From NCBI GenBank assembly GCA_021234155.1, contig JAJEKV010000002.1, positions 25,474,617-25,538,616 of the forward strand: a stretch of DNA of 64,000 nucleotides, written 5' to 3'. Shown here piece after piece: positions 44,830 to 55,548 of this stretch. Made by a program: the position numbers and the translations under genes. Source of the DNA: Isoetes taiwanensis (Eukaryota; Streptophyta; Lycopodiopsida; Isoetales; Isoetaceae). Under the pieces are notes generated by a model that worked only from the letters and a program-made list of their open reading frames with translations, was not told where the DNA came from and made no database searches. The first letter of the stretch is position 1. Every line of letters starts with the position of its first letter.

Positions 44830-45900
44830 TGAATTTAGGCCATAGATGAGCATGCTACCAATCGATGCTTACTCAATTTATGCCAAGTGTCCGAAGTTAT
44901 ATTCGGGGACCTACATATGGCATTAAAGGAACAATCATTACCATCTTTGACTTTTGTATTCGTCATAATATATAATCCCAGGCCAGCACCGGGGACCCGA
45001 CTATTTTTAATCATGTCTTTGCCTACCCCAATATGTAAATTGCTCCCCATAAATAATTGGCTTGCCTCTAGGCCATGCATTGAATTTCTTACGATCTTTA
45101 TCTCAGAAGGGCTGGACCAAATGGACTAGTGAAGGTGGAAGATTATTTTCTTCTAGATGATCTAGTACATTCCAATTTTGATGAACATTGTCATTCCCTC
45201 CAATCTTGGCAACGGCCATTGCACGACGAAGTTCTATCAATGTAATGGGATACTCTTTGAGGAAGTTGATGGCTTTCTTTTTGTAGGGTTTTCTATGAAC
45301 GCATTCATAGTATCAACATCATCTACTTCCAATGACAACATAACCCCAAAATCTATATACTGCTTCGAGCTCACTTCATTCTCAATTTCTTCCTAACAAA
45401 ATACAAGCAAACTAAGTTAAGACGTCGATTCAAGTACATGAGAGTAGTTGATTCGAGTTCATGAGATTCGTATTATACCTCGTTGGAATACCCCACATGT
45501 GGTCCGAAACCTTTGGATTTGTCGGGCATTCACCATATTTGTCAACATGGTCGAGGGCAGGTCTTTTCATCCGTTTTATTTGTCCTTTGCACATCGAACA
45601 ATTGCAATATAACCGCTCTGTCAAGTACAACTGCAAAAAAAAAAAGTAACATCAAGATATAAAGTTAACTAATCATTCGAAACATGTTTATGGTACATAC
45701 ATCGGCGGCATTCATTTCATGCACACCACCAAAGCCTCTAGGAAGACTCGGTCCACTGGGTCTAATTGGACTATTTGTGGCAATTGTTGGGGTAACATTC
45801 TTCTTGCAAAATCGCCATGTAACTTTCTCAAAGCTTTACGTCTCACTTTACGTTCAAATTCCTTACGACGTTATTCCATGTTGTTTTTCTAGTAAACAAT
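44830..45900 (-). pseudogene. Upstream CACTA coding remnants, minus strand
   Basis: Minus-strand coding-like pieces upstream of Tnp2: RRKALRKLHGDFARRMLPQQ (about 45840), RLYCNCSMCKGQIKRMKRPA with a cysteine cluster (about 45610-45560), and SRVPGAGLGLYIMTNTKVKD (about 44970). The cysteine-rich piece could be a degenerate transposase-associated zinc motif. Boundaries and frames are uncertain. Confidence 0.35.
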
Positions 45901-46009
45901 AAAAATATTAATAAAAAACCATGTAATAATATAATAAATATAAATATCCATGTTTTTTTTAGATTTTATCAAATGTTTATTCTTAAGATTCAGAATTTAG
46001 AAAGCATTT

Positions 46010-46215
46010 GATTGAAGGGTGCCTGAACCCGATACATCTAGTCCTCTCCATTTGAAATGGAGTTTCCACCCGATTACCTTATTCACGCAACCTTTCAAAT
46101 CTTTTGTAATCTATGAAGATTGAAACTTCTGTTCTAAGGTGCATAAACCCGATACATCTAGTCTTCTCCATTCGGGATGGAGCCGACCAGTACCTTGATC
46201 ATGCATCCCTCAAGT
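46010..46215 (+). repeat. Two-copy repeat related to the 30.3-kb array
   Basis: Two units of about 126 bp carry CCCGATACATCTAGTCTTCTC and a GGAGCCGACC-type end, recognisably related to the units at 30313-30650, in the same orientation. Confidence 0.75.
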
Positions 46216-46409
46216 TTTTAACATACTTTCAAGATTCAATCTTCTAATCTATTAGCATTTGAAGGTGTTTAACTCTAAAACCACAAAGATTAACAAATTA
46301 GCAGAGATCTTACCTTATGAAGACCCACGGGCGTAAAAAAATCCGAAACAAACGAGTCAAAATAACAAAGGAATGGTAAATAACCCGAGCGGTCGGGTTC
46401 CCGCCATAT

Positions 46410-47715
46410 TTAACGTCGTTTATCGACGTCTGTGTGACGTCGTTTAACGACGTCACGCTGACGTGTCCTGACACCCAGGCATGCCACGTCAGCTTGGGGC
46501 GTCTGATGCCCCCTTATATGCCACATCATATGATCATAACGTCGTTTAACGACGTCAAATGATCATAACGTCGTTAAACGACCAACTGTGATTGTTTAGC
46601 ATAACAGAAACAACATACAATACAAATAACACAAATAAATAAAAAAACTGATTGTTCCCATTCATAAAATAAGCTTATACAACGACAACACAAATAGATA
46701 AAAAAACTTATTGTTTCCATTCATAAAAAAAAAGCTTATACATTACTTATGTCCATCCTGAGGACGTGACAGTTTGATGCAACCATTTGCATCATTATCT
46801 GCACCATTAATGTCGTTTTCTCTTTGTTTGGCTTGCGAGCCATTCTACCGATCGTTCCCCGCGCCCGGATGTTAGTGCAATCAGAAGCTCCTTTTCACTC
46901 ATCTTTGCCACGATGGTGAAGGGAGGGTTCTCAGCGGGAGAAGCGGGGGTTGTGCTGGAGTTGTCTTCCCTTGGAGGAGGAGGATTACTGCTAGAAGGAA
47001 CATATCGCGCGAAGGTGGTCTTCAACTGCCGGACCATTATAGCAAGATAGGGAAGAACACTCAAAAGATAAGAATAACAAAGACTTACTGATGGATCCAC
47101 TTATAACGTGGATGTAGGGTTAGGGTTAGGGTTAGGGTTTTATTTGGCAAAAAAAATAATTTCCTCGTGGTGACGCCGTTTAACGGTCGCCGAGGGCGAC
47201 GCGTGTCCGGCACGCTTGTGCCGGGCCGTGGCACCAAAGACCATGCCAAAGCGTGCGTATCGTGACACGCCGGCCACAGCAGTAACGCCGTTCAACGACA
47301 TTTTGTGGCGCCAGCTTGACACAAAGCAGGGCCGCGCCTTTGCACCAAAGACCATGCCACGAGGCCAACATGAAACGCCGCCTTTTGTTCGACGCCGCTC
47401 AACGACGCTTACAAGGCTGGCGTCTTGACACGCAAAGCCGCCCGCCTTTGGCAATGACCCATTTCCACGCAGATGTCGCCACACGTCCGGCTGTAAAGAC
47501 GCCGTTGAACGATCGCCGAAGCCGACGGAGTTTGACATCGCCAGGCTCGCCAGCGCGCAAGCGTGAACCATACCACGCAGTTAACTGGCACGCTCGCCGC
47601 CCCGGATGGCGTCGTTGAACGACGTCGAAACGACGTTGTCGTCGTTGAACGACGATCTCGTCGATGTTCGACGACAACCCGTCGTTCTTCGACGTCGCGA
47701 CGTCCTTGAAGGACG
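46410..47715. repeat. CACTA right subterminal palindrome region
   Basis: ACGTCGTTTAACGACGT-type palindromes near 46416, 46446, 46539 and 46568 and a denser GC-rich set from 47160 to 47715, the last (GTCCTTGAAGGAC) 12 bp from the terminus. Between lies an A-rich spacer with a diverged direct repeat (46612 and 46681). A run of four TTAGGG units is at 47115-47137. Confidence 0.8.
46807..47097 (-). other. Possible coding remnant inside the CACTA right end
   Basis: Minus-strand open stretch with VRQLKTTFARYVPSSSNPPP and FTIVAKMSEKELLIALTSGR, ending at a stop near 46807. It lies between subterminal palindromes, where the first exon of a minus-strand CACTA gene might start. No motif. Confidence 0.3.
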
Positions 47716-47744
47716 ACTATCCCTTGTAGTGACCTGCGCAGGCG

Positions 47745-48111
47745 TGCTCTGACGGAATCAAACAGGACCCTGACAAAATTTTCCGGCGACGTCTTCTGAA
47801 ATTCGCTTAAGCGAATTTCATAAAACTTGGATCTTCAAAGAATATTCCCTCGTGAAATTCGCTTACAAATTCGCTTAAGAGAATTTCACAAATTCGCTTA
47901 AGAGAATTTCAGTTGCCCGATAGTCCAATTTCGGGATCCAAAAAAGGCACCGCTATTGGATAGCCCTTATTCTCATCTACAAGTCTCATGAAGGGCACTT
48001 TTTTAGTTGGTGGATCACAAGAAAGTTATTGCCATTTTAACGAAATACCCTATTTCTAGGGGTATTTTTTGGAATATTTGTACACTTGAGGGGTATATCT
48101 GGAATTTTCCC
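47745..48111 (-). repeat. Mutator-like right terminal inverted repeat
   Basis: Inverse partner of the left end: CTTGAGGGGTATATCTGGAA near the tip and several GAAATTCGCTTAAG-type palindromes at 47800-47910. These are more numerous than on the left, so the inner part has been locally duplicated. Confidence 0.75.
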
Positions 48112-48120
48112 TAAAATCTT

Positions 48121-51080
48121 CGTATGTTGCTTCTCAGAGCAGAGTATATTCAAAAGCTTGCTGGTAATGATTTCCTCAGCCCTCACATTTGTATTAGGTC
48201 TGAAATGTACATTTTGTATTGGAATTTATAAGTAATTGTTATAGAGTGAGAAGCATGATTTTAACCTCTGCTTCATTCTTTAGAAGACAGTGGAGCTTAA
48301 TCTGATTTTCAAATACCCTCTTGCCATTTGTTCCATGAGCAGAGCTCTAGTAAGAAAAGCAAGAAGATATCACAGGAGAATGTGCACAGGAGCTTGTTGA
48401 AAAGGAAGGTTGGCTGTGATAATGGTGTTGCCTTTCGTGGGGATGATGTTTTAATGAAGAAACTCCTAGAAGATCAGAAAAATTTCCAGTTACCTCTTGG
48501 TCATTCTTTGATATATCTCAGAGAATATTGGAATATATAGGGTTTGACGACAAACAACGAATACAGGTTGTGTGAAAAGAAATCACATGAACTGGCATTC
48601 TAGAACGGAGAAAGGACTGGGTTCTCATTCGACATGACAATTATAAATACTTGATGAGTAAAATGCTTGAGCAAAAATTTCAACGTTTATTTTTCTAGCA
48701 GGCTTGCCTAACCAAAACACCCATCCCCCAACACAAGGTTCCTCGAATTTCTAGCTATCCATGCTAGGACACATCAGCCAACTTTTGTTTTTACCATTCA
48801 ATCTTTTGATTTATGCATCGACATTCTAGAAAAATAGAAAATCTCTCAAAATTCCTTGCGGCTTCTCTGTCTAACAGTCTACAAAATCACATATCTCAGC
48901 TCTTATCATTTCAAAATCCAGAATTGGTTGACATCATCTTCTATGCAGGTATCTAGTTGGGAACTAGATACCCAGAGCCCATTAGAAGTTTTTGAAGACA
49001 GTAATTAACAAGCTTTTTGAATTCTTGGATGAAGACACATCCAATTTTCGTCTCCTAATGATCAGCTTCGGGATGTTTACAGTATTGTAATGGTCTTTTT
49101 TATGACACGGCATGTAATATCTTTCTCATAACAATTCAAAAATGCAGGAGGAAGTCATTGTTCAAACAATTTTTACTTCTAGTTAATGTAAGATTTTTGT
49201 GTCTTCTGCCATCATAATTGCATAGCGCAAGTTGGCTGCATGATGAAGAATCCATATAAAGCATGATGGAGCTATTTAATCAGGTCGTTGTTTTTTATGT
49301 CTGCACTTAATAATTTTAAGAAATATACCTACTTTTGGTGCTTGTTATTTAGTCTCTTTATGCCATGGTGATAATATAGACCAATATATGAATGTCTAGA
49401 TGATCACAAAGAACTTTGAGGATTGTTCAGAATTTAGTTAACCTTTTTTTCCCTTGTTGCAAGCAATTGCAATTCATTAAGCTTGCAACACCTATTCTAC
49501 TTGGTATGATGTGCCCCCTTCTCTTTAGTTGAAAGTAAAATGGCAAGTATCTAAGTACAGCAATGAAATCTGGTTCTAAAAATTTCTTAGCCTTCTTTGT
49601 CCATTGTTTGCTTCTATAATCCCCCTTCCAAGCATAGAGATTACTTCTGTGCTATTGTTCTTGGAGTTCTCTTGCTCTGGCTATTTGGGCAATTCTAACA
49701 CTGGTTGAGCTTTCTTTTTGAGATTAGCATCATGGGAGTTTTGCTAGAAGGTATGGTACTTATATAGCTGCATTGGACAACATAATTATATAAAATCCAA
49801 GGAAATCATTTGTTATTTAGAATCCATATACATGATGAGCATATGCCAATTTTCATATCACTACATTCATACAATCTGTTTAAACATGAAGTTACTTTTC
49901 ATTCTAATAAATATAGGTGGTCAGGAATATTTCTATGACTGATAATATATGCATGAGGTGCCTAGAAATTGGACTACTTTGCTGCTTCACCAAAATGAAA
50001 ACACTGCATTTCTATGTAAGATGGGGCCTAAGACTTAATCTTGTTTATTAGGCATGGCTTGATTAACCTGTCTCTTGATCTTGATCAATCCCTTAAGGAA
50101 CAATGGTAGTAATGAGGTCGTATAATACTAATTCGAATTGATATGTATTAATGGTCTAGTGCATGTACGCCTATATTATCTGTTGCATGTTTTGTGATGT
50201 TCATATTCTTATGTAGTAGCTCAATATCATCTTCCTGACTTGTAAATTTGTGTGTAAAGATGGCAGAGTACAGAATATTAATTCATGGAAGAAAATATAG
50301 TGAATGATTTCAGTTGGCAAGTTGGATAGTCAATAATGATCTCTACAGTGTGAATGTTGTTTGGTTGTTGAATAATGCATTATTTATATTGTCCAGATTT
50401 GTGTATCTGTGTTGTAGATGCTCTCGTATTCTGCTAGTAGCATAAGCAAAAAGGTGAACACCCAAGTTATGAGTTCTGTCCTCAATTAGAAATCTTGAAT
50501 GTGTAAATGTAGTATGTTGCATGAGGCCATTGTCCTTGATTATCAAGGAAGTGGCATATTTTACTGATTTTCTATATATGTTAATTATTCTTCTTAATGA
50601 TTTACTGTTTTGCAGCTTCCTCATTTATAGAAGGTGTACAAAGATATGGGAATTGTTACAAGTTTTCAAATGAATATCGATATCATGTTTATTCCTCTGT
50701 TTGAAATGACTTTTCATCTTGGTTCTCATCGTCGACTCCACACATTCTTGGCACAGATAGATTATGTGTCTGGAATCCATAACAGTATCAACCTAACTAC
50801 GACTACCTTGTGAGTACTTGGCTTTTGACAAAGTATTTAATCTAAAATTCATTTTGATATCTATCCTGAGCAGGTGGTCGGGTTCGATATGCAAGAAAGA
50901 GAGTCCACAAAATATATGCAGTCGCCTGAAGATGGAATATTAATTTCAATCTAGCATAGCACTTCACCACAAGGTCATGGCCTCGTTGGAAGATGGCCTC
51001 GTTGGAAGGGCTCTGCACTCCAGAAAAGCCTGTAGATACCAATATAAAATGCAGTTTCATCTTTTCCTCCAACCACCATA
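48121..51080. other. Largely non-coding interval
   Basis: Only one exon-like stretch is seen: after a T-rich acceptor (CCATGAGCAG, 48342) a frame reads SSSKKSKKISQENVHRSLLK and onward to a TAG at 48538. I could not attach it to a gene. The rest is AT-rich with short frames and no motifs. Confidence 0.45.
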
Positions 51081-51460
51081 ATTTACGTTAACCTCCATCA
51101 ACTTGCTATCACACAACTCCTTCAAGACATCCAAATGTCATTGTAGACCTTCTGTTTGATCTAGATATTAGGACAATATCAACAGCGAACAACAACTTTA
51201 TGGCAAATCTCCATATCTATATTCCCAAATCATCTAATCTAGTCATCCAATTTTCTAGTTCATCTATATACAACCTAAAGAGTGTAGGCGAACATGAATA
51301 CCCCTGTTTAACACCTATAGTATACAAGCAAGAAACACCATTTCTTAACTCAATAGGTACCGATAGCATTTCAAGTCGAGTCACAATCTCTTTTCATTAT
51401 ACTCAGTCAAATGCTTTATGGTCAACCAAGGGATTCCTATATGCTGAGTAGCATGGCAAG
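51080..51460 (-). pseudogene. LINE reverse transcriptase relic
   Basis: Minus-strand fragment reading LYTIGVKQGYSCSPTLFRLY, then IDELENWMTRLDDLG, a stop, then LLFAVDIVLIS. These match RT motifs 4 and 5 of plant non-LTR elements (GVKQGCPLSPTLF, YADDIVLIS), but the catalytic ADD is AVD and stops interrupt the frame. It is a dead fragment. Confidence 0.75.
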
Positions 51461-51479
51461 CGAGTCTAGCTCCACTAGC

Positions 51480-51739
51480 ATGAGAGAGATTGTGAATACT
51501 GCTATTATTAGATTAAGGAATATCATAAAGGGTTCAAGGAAAGGTACGGATTTTTCGTCCGCCTAACCATACTATAGTAGACATTGTACAGAAAGGAACA
51601 ACTTGGTTATCTGCTGCTGTAAGGCCTGCACTACAACTCCTCAAACAAGTGATGCTATAACCCCTGATGCAAGCGCTACCACTCGGGGTGCCACTGCTGA
51701 TGCAACCCCTCAAGGTGTTGCTGCGGCTACTGTTGCGAT
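51480..51739 (+). other. Left flank of the chromovirus
   Basis: A plus-strand Thr/Ala-rich open stretch (SDAITPDASATTRGATADAT) ends at the LTR. It may be the gag start of another retroelement interrupted by the insertion. The last five bases, GCGAT, are the expected left target-duplication copy; the right copy lies outside the window. Confidence 0.35.
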
Positions 51740-53319
51740 TGTGACGTTCCAAGTATGTGTAAGTATAAATATATTGACACGTCACTCGGTATGGATACGC
51801 CACCTGAGGTATGATAACCTAGGGGGTTGGCCACAATGGATTTAATTAGCTATGTTAAATTAAATATAAAGGATAATTATCTAAATACTTGCTATTAAGT
51901 CACCTAATGGTGGGAAGGCGCCAATTGGCATAACCTGAGTGGCCAGCATGGGGGTTTCTAAACTGAGCCACCAAAGGCAGCGCCACCCCCATCTGTGCCC
52001 CAATTTCGACCCAGCCAGCACCAAAGAGCAGCTAAGCGCTCAGAGCACAGTTGCTGAACATCTTCCAATCGCCAAGACACCCTCTACCAGTCATTTTGCT
52101 ACTCGATCTGAAGACTATGGAAGCACCCTTGACAACGGTCCAAAATTAAACTCACGGTTAGTGGCGCTTTAACTTGCAAATTCTAGAATAATACTCTAGT
52201 ATTCTTTTTTGGCTAGTTTTGGTTGAGATTAACCCTTCTTTGGTAATTAGGAATACTTTTCAGTTATAAATGATGCTCTGTTATGGGATGGTCGATGTCT
52301 CTATGAGTTAGTTTAGTAGTTCCAGTAAACAGGGATTAAAAGGGGGGTAGAGGCCTCTGAGCTTGAGTATAGAATGCTCCTAGTACTTCCGTTAACACCC
52401 TACTAGTTTTGGCCTGTGCACAAGAACCCACCGGGTCATAGACGCTATGGTCTGGCTTAGCACCAAACAAGGGACACAATGGTGAAGTAGGGGGTGGGGT
52501 CTTGCATGAGCATAAAAGGCTCCTGAGACTCCTACAGTGGGCTAGGCCTGATAGCCGGTCACGTGGAGGGCCGGGTATGGGTCTGACACTCCCTGGGTGC
52601 AGTGGTGTGACCCGTATGGGGCATCATGCACTTTGAGTAGATTTAGGGTGAGTAAGTTGGGTACGGATGCGGGGGTCGCTGACGCGGCACGCGTTCTCTA
52701 GCTCACCCATGGAACCACTGTGATCCTGGAAGGGGACGCTTCCCCGACCTGCCTCATCGGACCAGGTGTCATGAACCTGGAGTAGGCTCACAAGGGTGAT
52801 ACCTAGAGTCTACGTCTCCGGAAGGCTATAGCGAAGCCATAGCGTGAATCGACCCATCTGCAAAGTGTGCACAGGAGGGGCGGATGGAGTGGACAACCCT
52901 AGCCGACGTTCTATGCCAGCCAACGCCATGCCAAGACTCGGTCTGCTGATCTCCTGAGACCCAGCCGTCAGTCGCTCCTCACTAGAGTCTGAACCGGGGT
53001 AGAACCTGGGTTTTGGGTGTTTTCTTAGCTTAGATGCATATTCTCTGCCGTTGGTACTTGGATGGATGTGCCACCCCTCGGAGTGGCTATTTGTATATGA
53101 TTTATGCTGTGTGCTAACCCTTGTATTCATGCTTCCGCGACGTAGGCGCCCATCGAAGGCGTGGGCCGAATGACCCCTCCGTGTCCTTCACCTGAGCGTC
53201 TCTACGTAGACGGCCCGGGTTAGATGGAGGGCCCTGCTCGTGGCGGGATGGTCGCCAGGGGAGGGGAAAATCCCCGTATGTATACAACCGGGGGTCGTAT
53301 ATATTCAGGGAGCGTCACA
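51740..53319 (+). repeat. Chromovirus 5' LTR (1,580 bp)
   Basis: Begins TGTGACGTTCC and ends GGAGCGTCACA, directly before the primer site. It matches 63203-64000 closely over most of the shared part, but with a patch of dense differences at about 52015-52165. Confidence 0.95.
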
Positions 53320-53320
53320 G

Positions 53321-53332
53321 TGGTATCAGAGC
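53321..53332 (+). other. Chromovirus primer binding site
   Basis: TGGTATCAGAGC, complementary to initiator tRNA-Met, one base after the LTR. Confidence 0.93.
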
Positions 53333-53629
53333 CGTGATTTCGGTTGCTCGAAATCATAGCACTGGCCAAACACTCACTCGTAGTACGGTAGTTAGGAGGA
53401 GGCTAAGTCAATGTGTTGTTAGTCCTCTTTGATGTTTGGTTCGGTGTTAGGTTAAATTATGAAATTGTAGCTTTAAAGAAGATAGGGCGACTGGAGGGCC
53501 CAAGATTGGAAGAGATGTAAATATCAGTGGGTAGCTCAAAAGATGGAGAAGGTGGTTCCATTGGGTCGGACGTACTCAAATTACCCTAGAACAGTTGTCT
53601 CCCGGCGAAAAATGGTCAAGGGCAGGCCC

Positions 53630-53825
53630 GAAAACCAACTCGGGCGCCGCTTGCTTTTTATCGTCTTGTAGTCACGGTGGAAGAGCCGAAAATGCAGTCG
53701 GCGCCCGACCGTACAGATGGGAGTCAACGCGGGCCCGCAAGGTCAACTCGGGCGCCGCTTGCTTTTCGACGACCCCCAGTCGAGGCGGGAGCGCGTATAA
53801 TGCAGCCGGCGCCCGACCGTATGCC
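53630..53825 (+). repeat. Two-copy GC-rich direct repeat in the leader
   Basis: AACTCGGGCGCCGCTTGCTT starts near 53637 and 53745. Both units end in GGCGCCCGACCGTA. The unit is about 108 bp. It lies in the untranslated leader before ORF1, where a packaging signal might reside; that role is inference. Confidence 0.85.
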
Positions 53826-54102
53826 CCGCGTATTTCCGCCGTATAATTATTTTATAATAACAAAATTAAAAAGTTAATAAGAAAAATTTTAAAATTTTAA
53901 AAGTTAACTGGCCGTTAACAATTTCTTTTTGTTATTTCGCCTTGTCTTCAGCGCCTTCGACCGCCTGAGCCGACGCCCGCCATCACCACTAGACCTGACT
54001 TTGCTCTTCCGCCCTTGTGCCTTGCGAACCCTAGCGCCTCCTTTGCCGTCTCCTTCGCCGCCAGCGCCTCACTACCTGCCTTCTTATACCTTAACGCCAG
54101 CT

Positions 54103-55329
54103 ATGGCCCATACCAAGAGCGCTCCGGACCCTTCTACCCTAACCATCGTCGAGATTTATGCCATGATCGCCCAGTACATGGCCACCGACCCGGCTTTCAT
54201 AGACATCCTTCTGGACGAGTTGGTGAACCGGTTTGAGAATAACGATAGGATTCCCTATCCTATCTATCACTTCTCAGAGCCATTCCTGATCTGGCTGAAC
54301 CTTCGCCAGCTCTCCTATACCATCGTCGAGCAACATGACATGGTCATGATGCTGATTAAGTTCTATCCTCCCGAACAAGAGGGGCATACCGAGGAGGAGG
54401 ACATCAGGACAGAGGCCGATCGTATCAGAGGCTTGGCCAAGGAAGATGACCATCGGGAGATTGAGCGAGCGGATACGGCGGCTCGGGGAAGGGAGTACCG
54501 GTATTTAGGGGACGGACTTGCCGTCATCGATGGCAGGGCAATTGAGGTTCCCCCGTACGAATGGCATGAAGCTTCCCAGAGCTTCATGTGGGGAGCCCCG
54601 ATCCCGGATATCAGTCTGGATTACCTAACGACGATCCAGATTGATATGAGTCAGCGGCCTCAGCGGTACCATGCTGAACTTCTTCGCCGAAGTGCAGCAC
54701 AACAGTTCGCTCAGGTTCAAGAAGATCTGAGGAGAGCCCGGGAGGAATGGGAGAGGCTTGAACAGGAGGAGAGGGCTCGGCAGGACCAGCTGAACCCGCA
54801 GGACGGAGGGGGATCAGGGAGTGGGCCGGGACCAATACCCACGGAGCACACGACCATTAAGCACAGGAAGAAGGCCGTGGCTCGGAAATCCGGCAGTCAG
54901 TATAAAGAAAAATTAAAGACTGTCGGAGCCTTTGGTAAGAAGGCGAGCTCGGATCAGAGGCAGGAGCGAGTGGATGCATCCCGGCCAGCCGTTGGGGCCA
55001 AGACCGTGCCTGGAGCTGCCCCACAAAGGAAGCCCCATCGGTACCGACCCGGTACCGTGGCCTTGCGGGAAATCCGCAAATTTCAGAAAACCACTCAGCT
55101 TCTGATACGGAAGCTTCCCTTCCAGAGGCTGGTACGGGAGATCGCGCAGGGGTTCAAGACCGACCTCCGTTTCCAGACCTTTGCTATTTTGGCGCTCCAA
55201 GAGGCTGCTGAAGCCTATTTGATGGCACTTTTTGGTGACGCTAACCTTTGCGCGATTCACGCTAAGAGAGTTACCATTATGCCGAAGGATTTAGTTCTCG
55301 CCCGTAGGATTCGGGGGGAGCATCCTTAG
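54103..55329 (+). CDS. ORF1: retrotransposon protein with C-terminal histone H3 fold (408 aa)
   Basis: ATG 54103 (context GCTATGG) opens a 408-codon frame with no interruption; the frame is open back to 53929 but without another ATG. Residues 1-185 ([20 protein letters not shown] and onward) match nothing I know. Residues 190-228 form a likely coiled coil ([18 protein letters not shown]). A Gly/Ser/Pro-rich hinge and a basic linker with ARKS (260-263) follow. Residues 310-408 align without a gap to histone H3 37-135: [66 protein letters not shown] and LARRIRGE. The alpha-N helix, three core helices, K56, K64, K79, C110, H113, K122 and D123 positions are kept. Loop 1 has canonical H3 length, so it is not CENH3-like. 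Substitutions include D77G, E105G and T107A. By eye it is about 84% identical to plant H3 in this part. It could enter nucleosomes or mimic H3. Confidence 0.92.
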   Translation: MAHTKSAPDPSTLTIVEIYAMIAQYMATDPAFIDILLDELVNRFENNDRIPYPIYHFSEPFLIWLNLRQLSYTIVEQHDMVMMLIKFYPPEQEGHTEEEDIRTEADRIRGLAKEDDHREIERADTAARGREYRYLGDGLAVIDGRAIEVPPYEWHEASQSFMWGAPIPDISLDYLTTIQIDMSQRPQRYHAELLRRSAAQQFAQVQEDLRRAREEWERLEQEERARQDQLNPQDGGGSGSGPGPIPTEHTTIKHRKKAVARKSGSQYKEKLKTVGAFGKKASSDQRQERVDASRPAVGAKTVPGAAPQRKPHRYRPGTVALREIRKFQKTTQLLIRKLPFQRLVREIAQGFKTDLRFQTFAILALQEAAEAYLMALFGDANLCAIHAKRVTIMPKDLVLARRIRGEHP

Positions 55330-55548
55330 CGTTGTGTCACGGGGGTTTCCATTGTAAATATTTTTCTGATAACTAATAAAAACTCTTTTTTTTTGTTTTA
55401 GTCGAAGTCATATTAAGAACCTTTTATTTTATTTTAAATATGAAATTGCTGACATCAGCATAATAATAAAAAGGGTTTAAAAAGGGTTTTTAGCATGCAT
55501 TCCAATTGTTCTCTCTGTTTTCCTTGCTTCCTCCTCCCTTCTAGCGCC
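55330..55548 (+). other. AT-rich spacer between ORF1 and ORF2
   Basis: Spacer with TTTTATTTTATTTTAAATAT and a TATAATAATAAAAAG-like stretch shortly before ORF2. It could act as a separate promoter; nothing more is visible. Confidence 0.4.

Larger units (their letters stand above)
25405..47731. mobile_element. CACTA (En/Spm) transposon, 22.3 kb, with nested repeats
   Basis: Starts CACTACAA (25405) and ends TTGTAGTG (47731), with a perfect 3-bp target duplication ACC (25402-25404 and 47732-47734). Both ends carry subterminal arrays of palindromes of the type ACGTCGTTYAACGACGT. It encodes, on the minus strand, a decayed Tnp2-type transposase with DUF4218 and DUF4216 regions, plus other minus- and plus-strand coding regions I do not recognise. 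Its size is inflated by tandem repeats at 33.8-38.7 kb. It is inserted into the Mutator-like element. Confidence 0.92.
23635..48111. mobile_element. Mutator-like element, hosting a nested CACTA element
   Basis: Outer ends are inverted repeats beginning GGAAAAATTTCAAATATACCC on the left and its diverged complement on the right. Similarity continues inward for more than 300 bp, including a shared CCTTTTTTGG block and the AATTCGCTTAAGCGAATT palindrome. A perfect 9-bp target duplication, TAAAATCTT, flanks it (23626-23634 and 48112-48120), the Mutator hallmark. Subtracting the CACTA insertion leaves about 2.15 kb with no MURA transposase, so it is non-autonomous. Its left arm carries host EDR2-type sequence, Pack-MULE fashion, and a LINE 3' end. 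Confidence 0.88.

Noticed and set aside
47115-47137. Chromosome end or telomere fusion
   Set aside because: Only four TTAGGG units, inside a transposon.
23635-48111. One hybrid transposon with Mutator ends and CACTA genes
   Set aside because: Separate CACTA termini with their own 3-bp duplication show that two elements are nested.
54103-55329. Centromeric histone (CENH3) as the identity of the H3 fold
   Set aside because: Loop 1 has canonical H3 length and the core is far closer to H3 than to the diverged CENH3 pattern.
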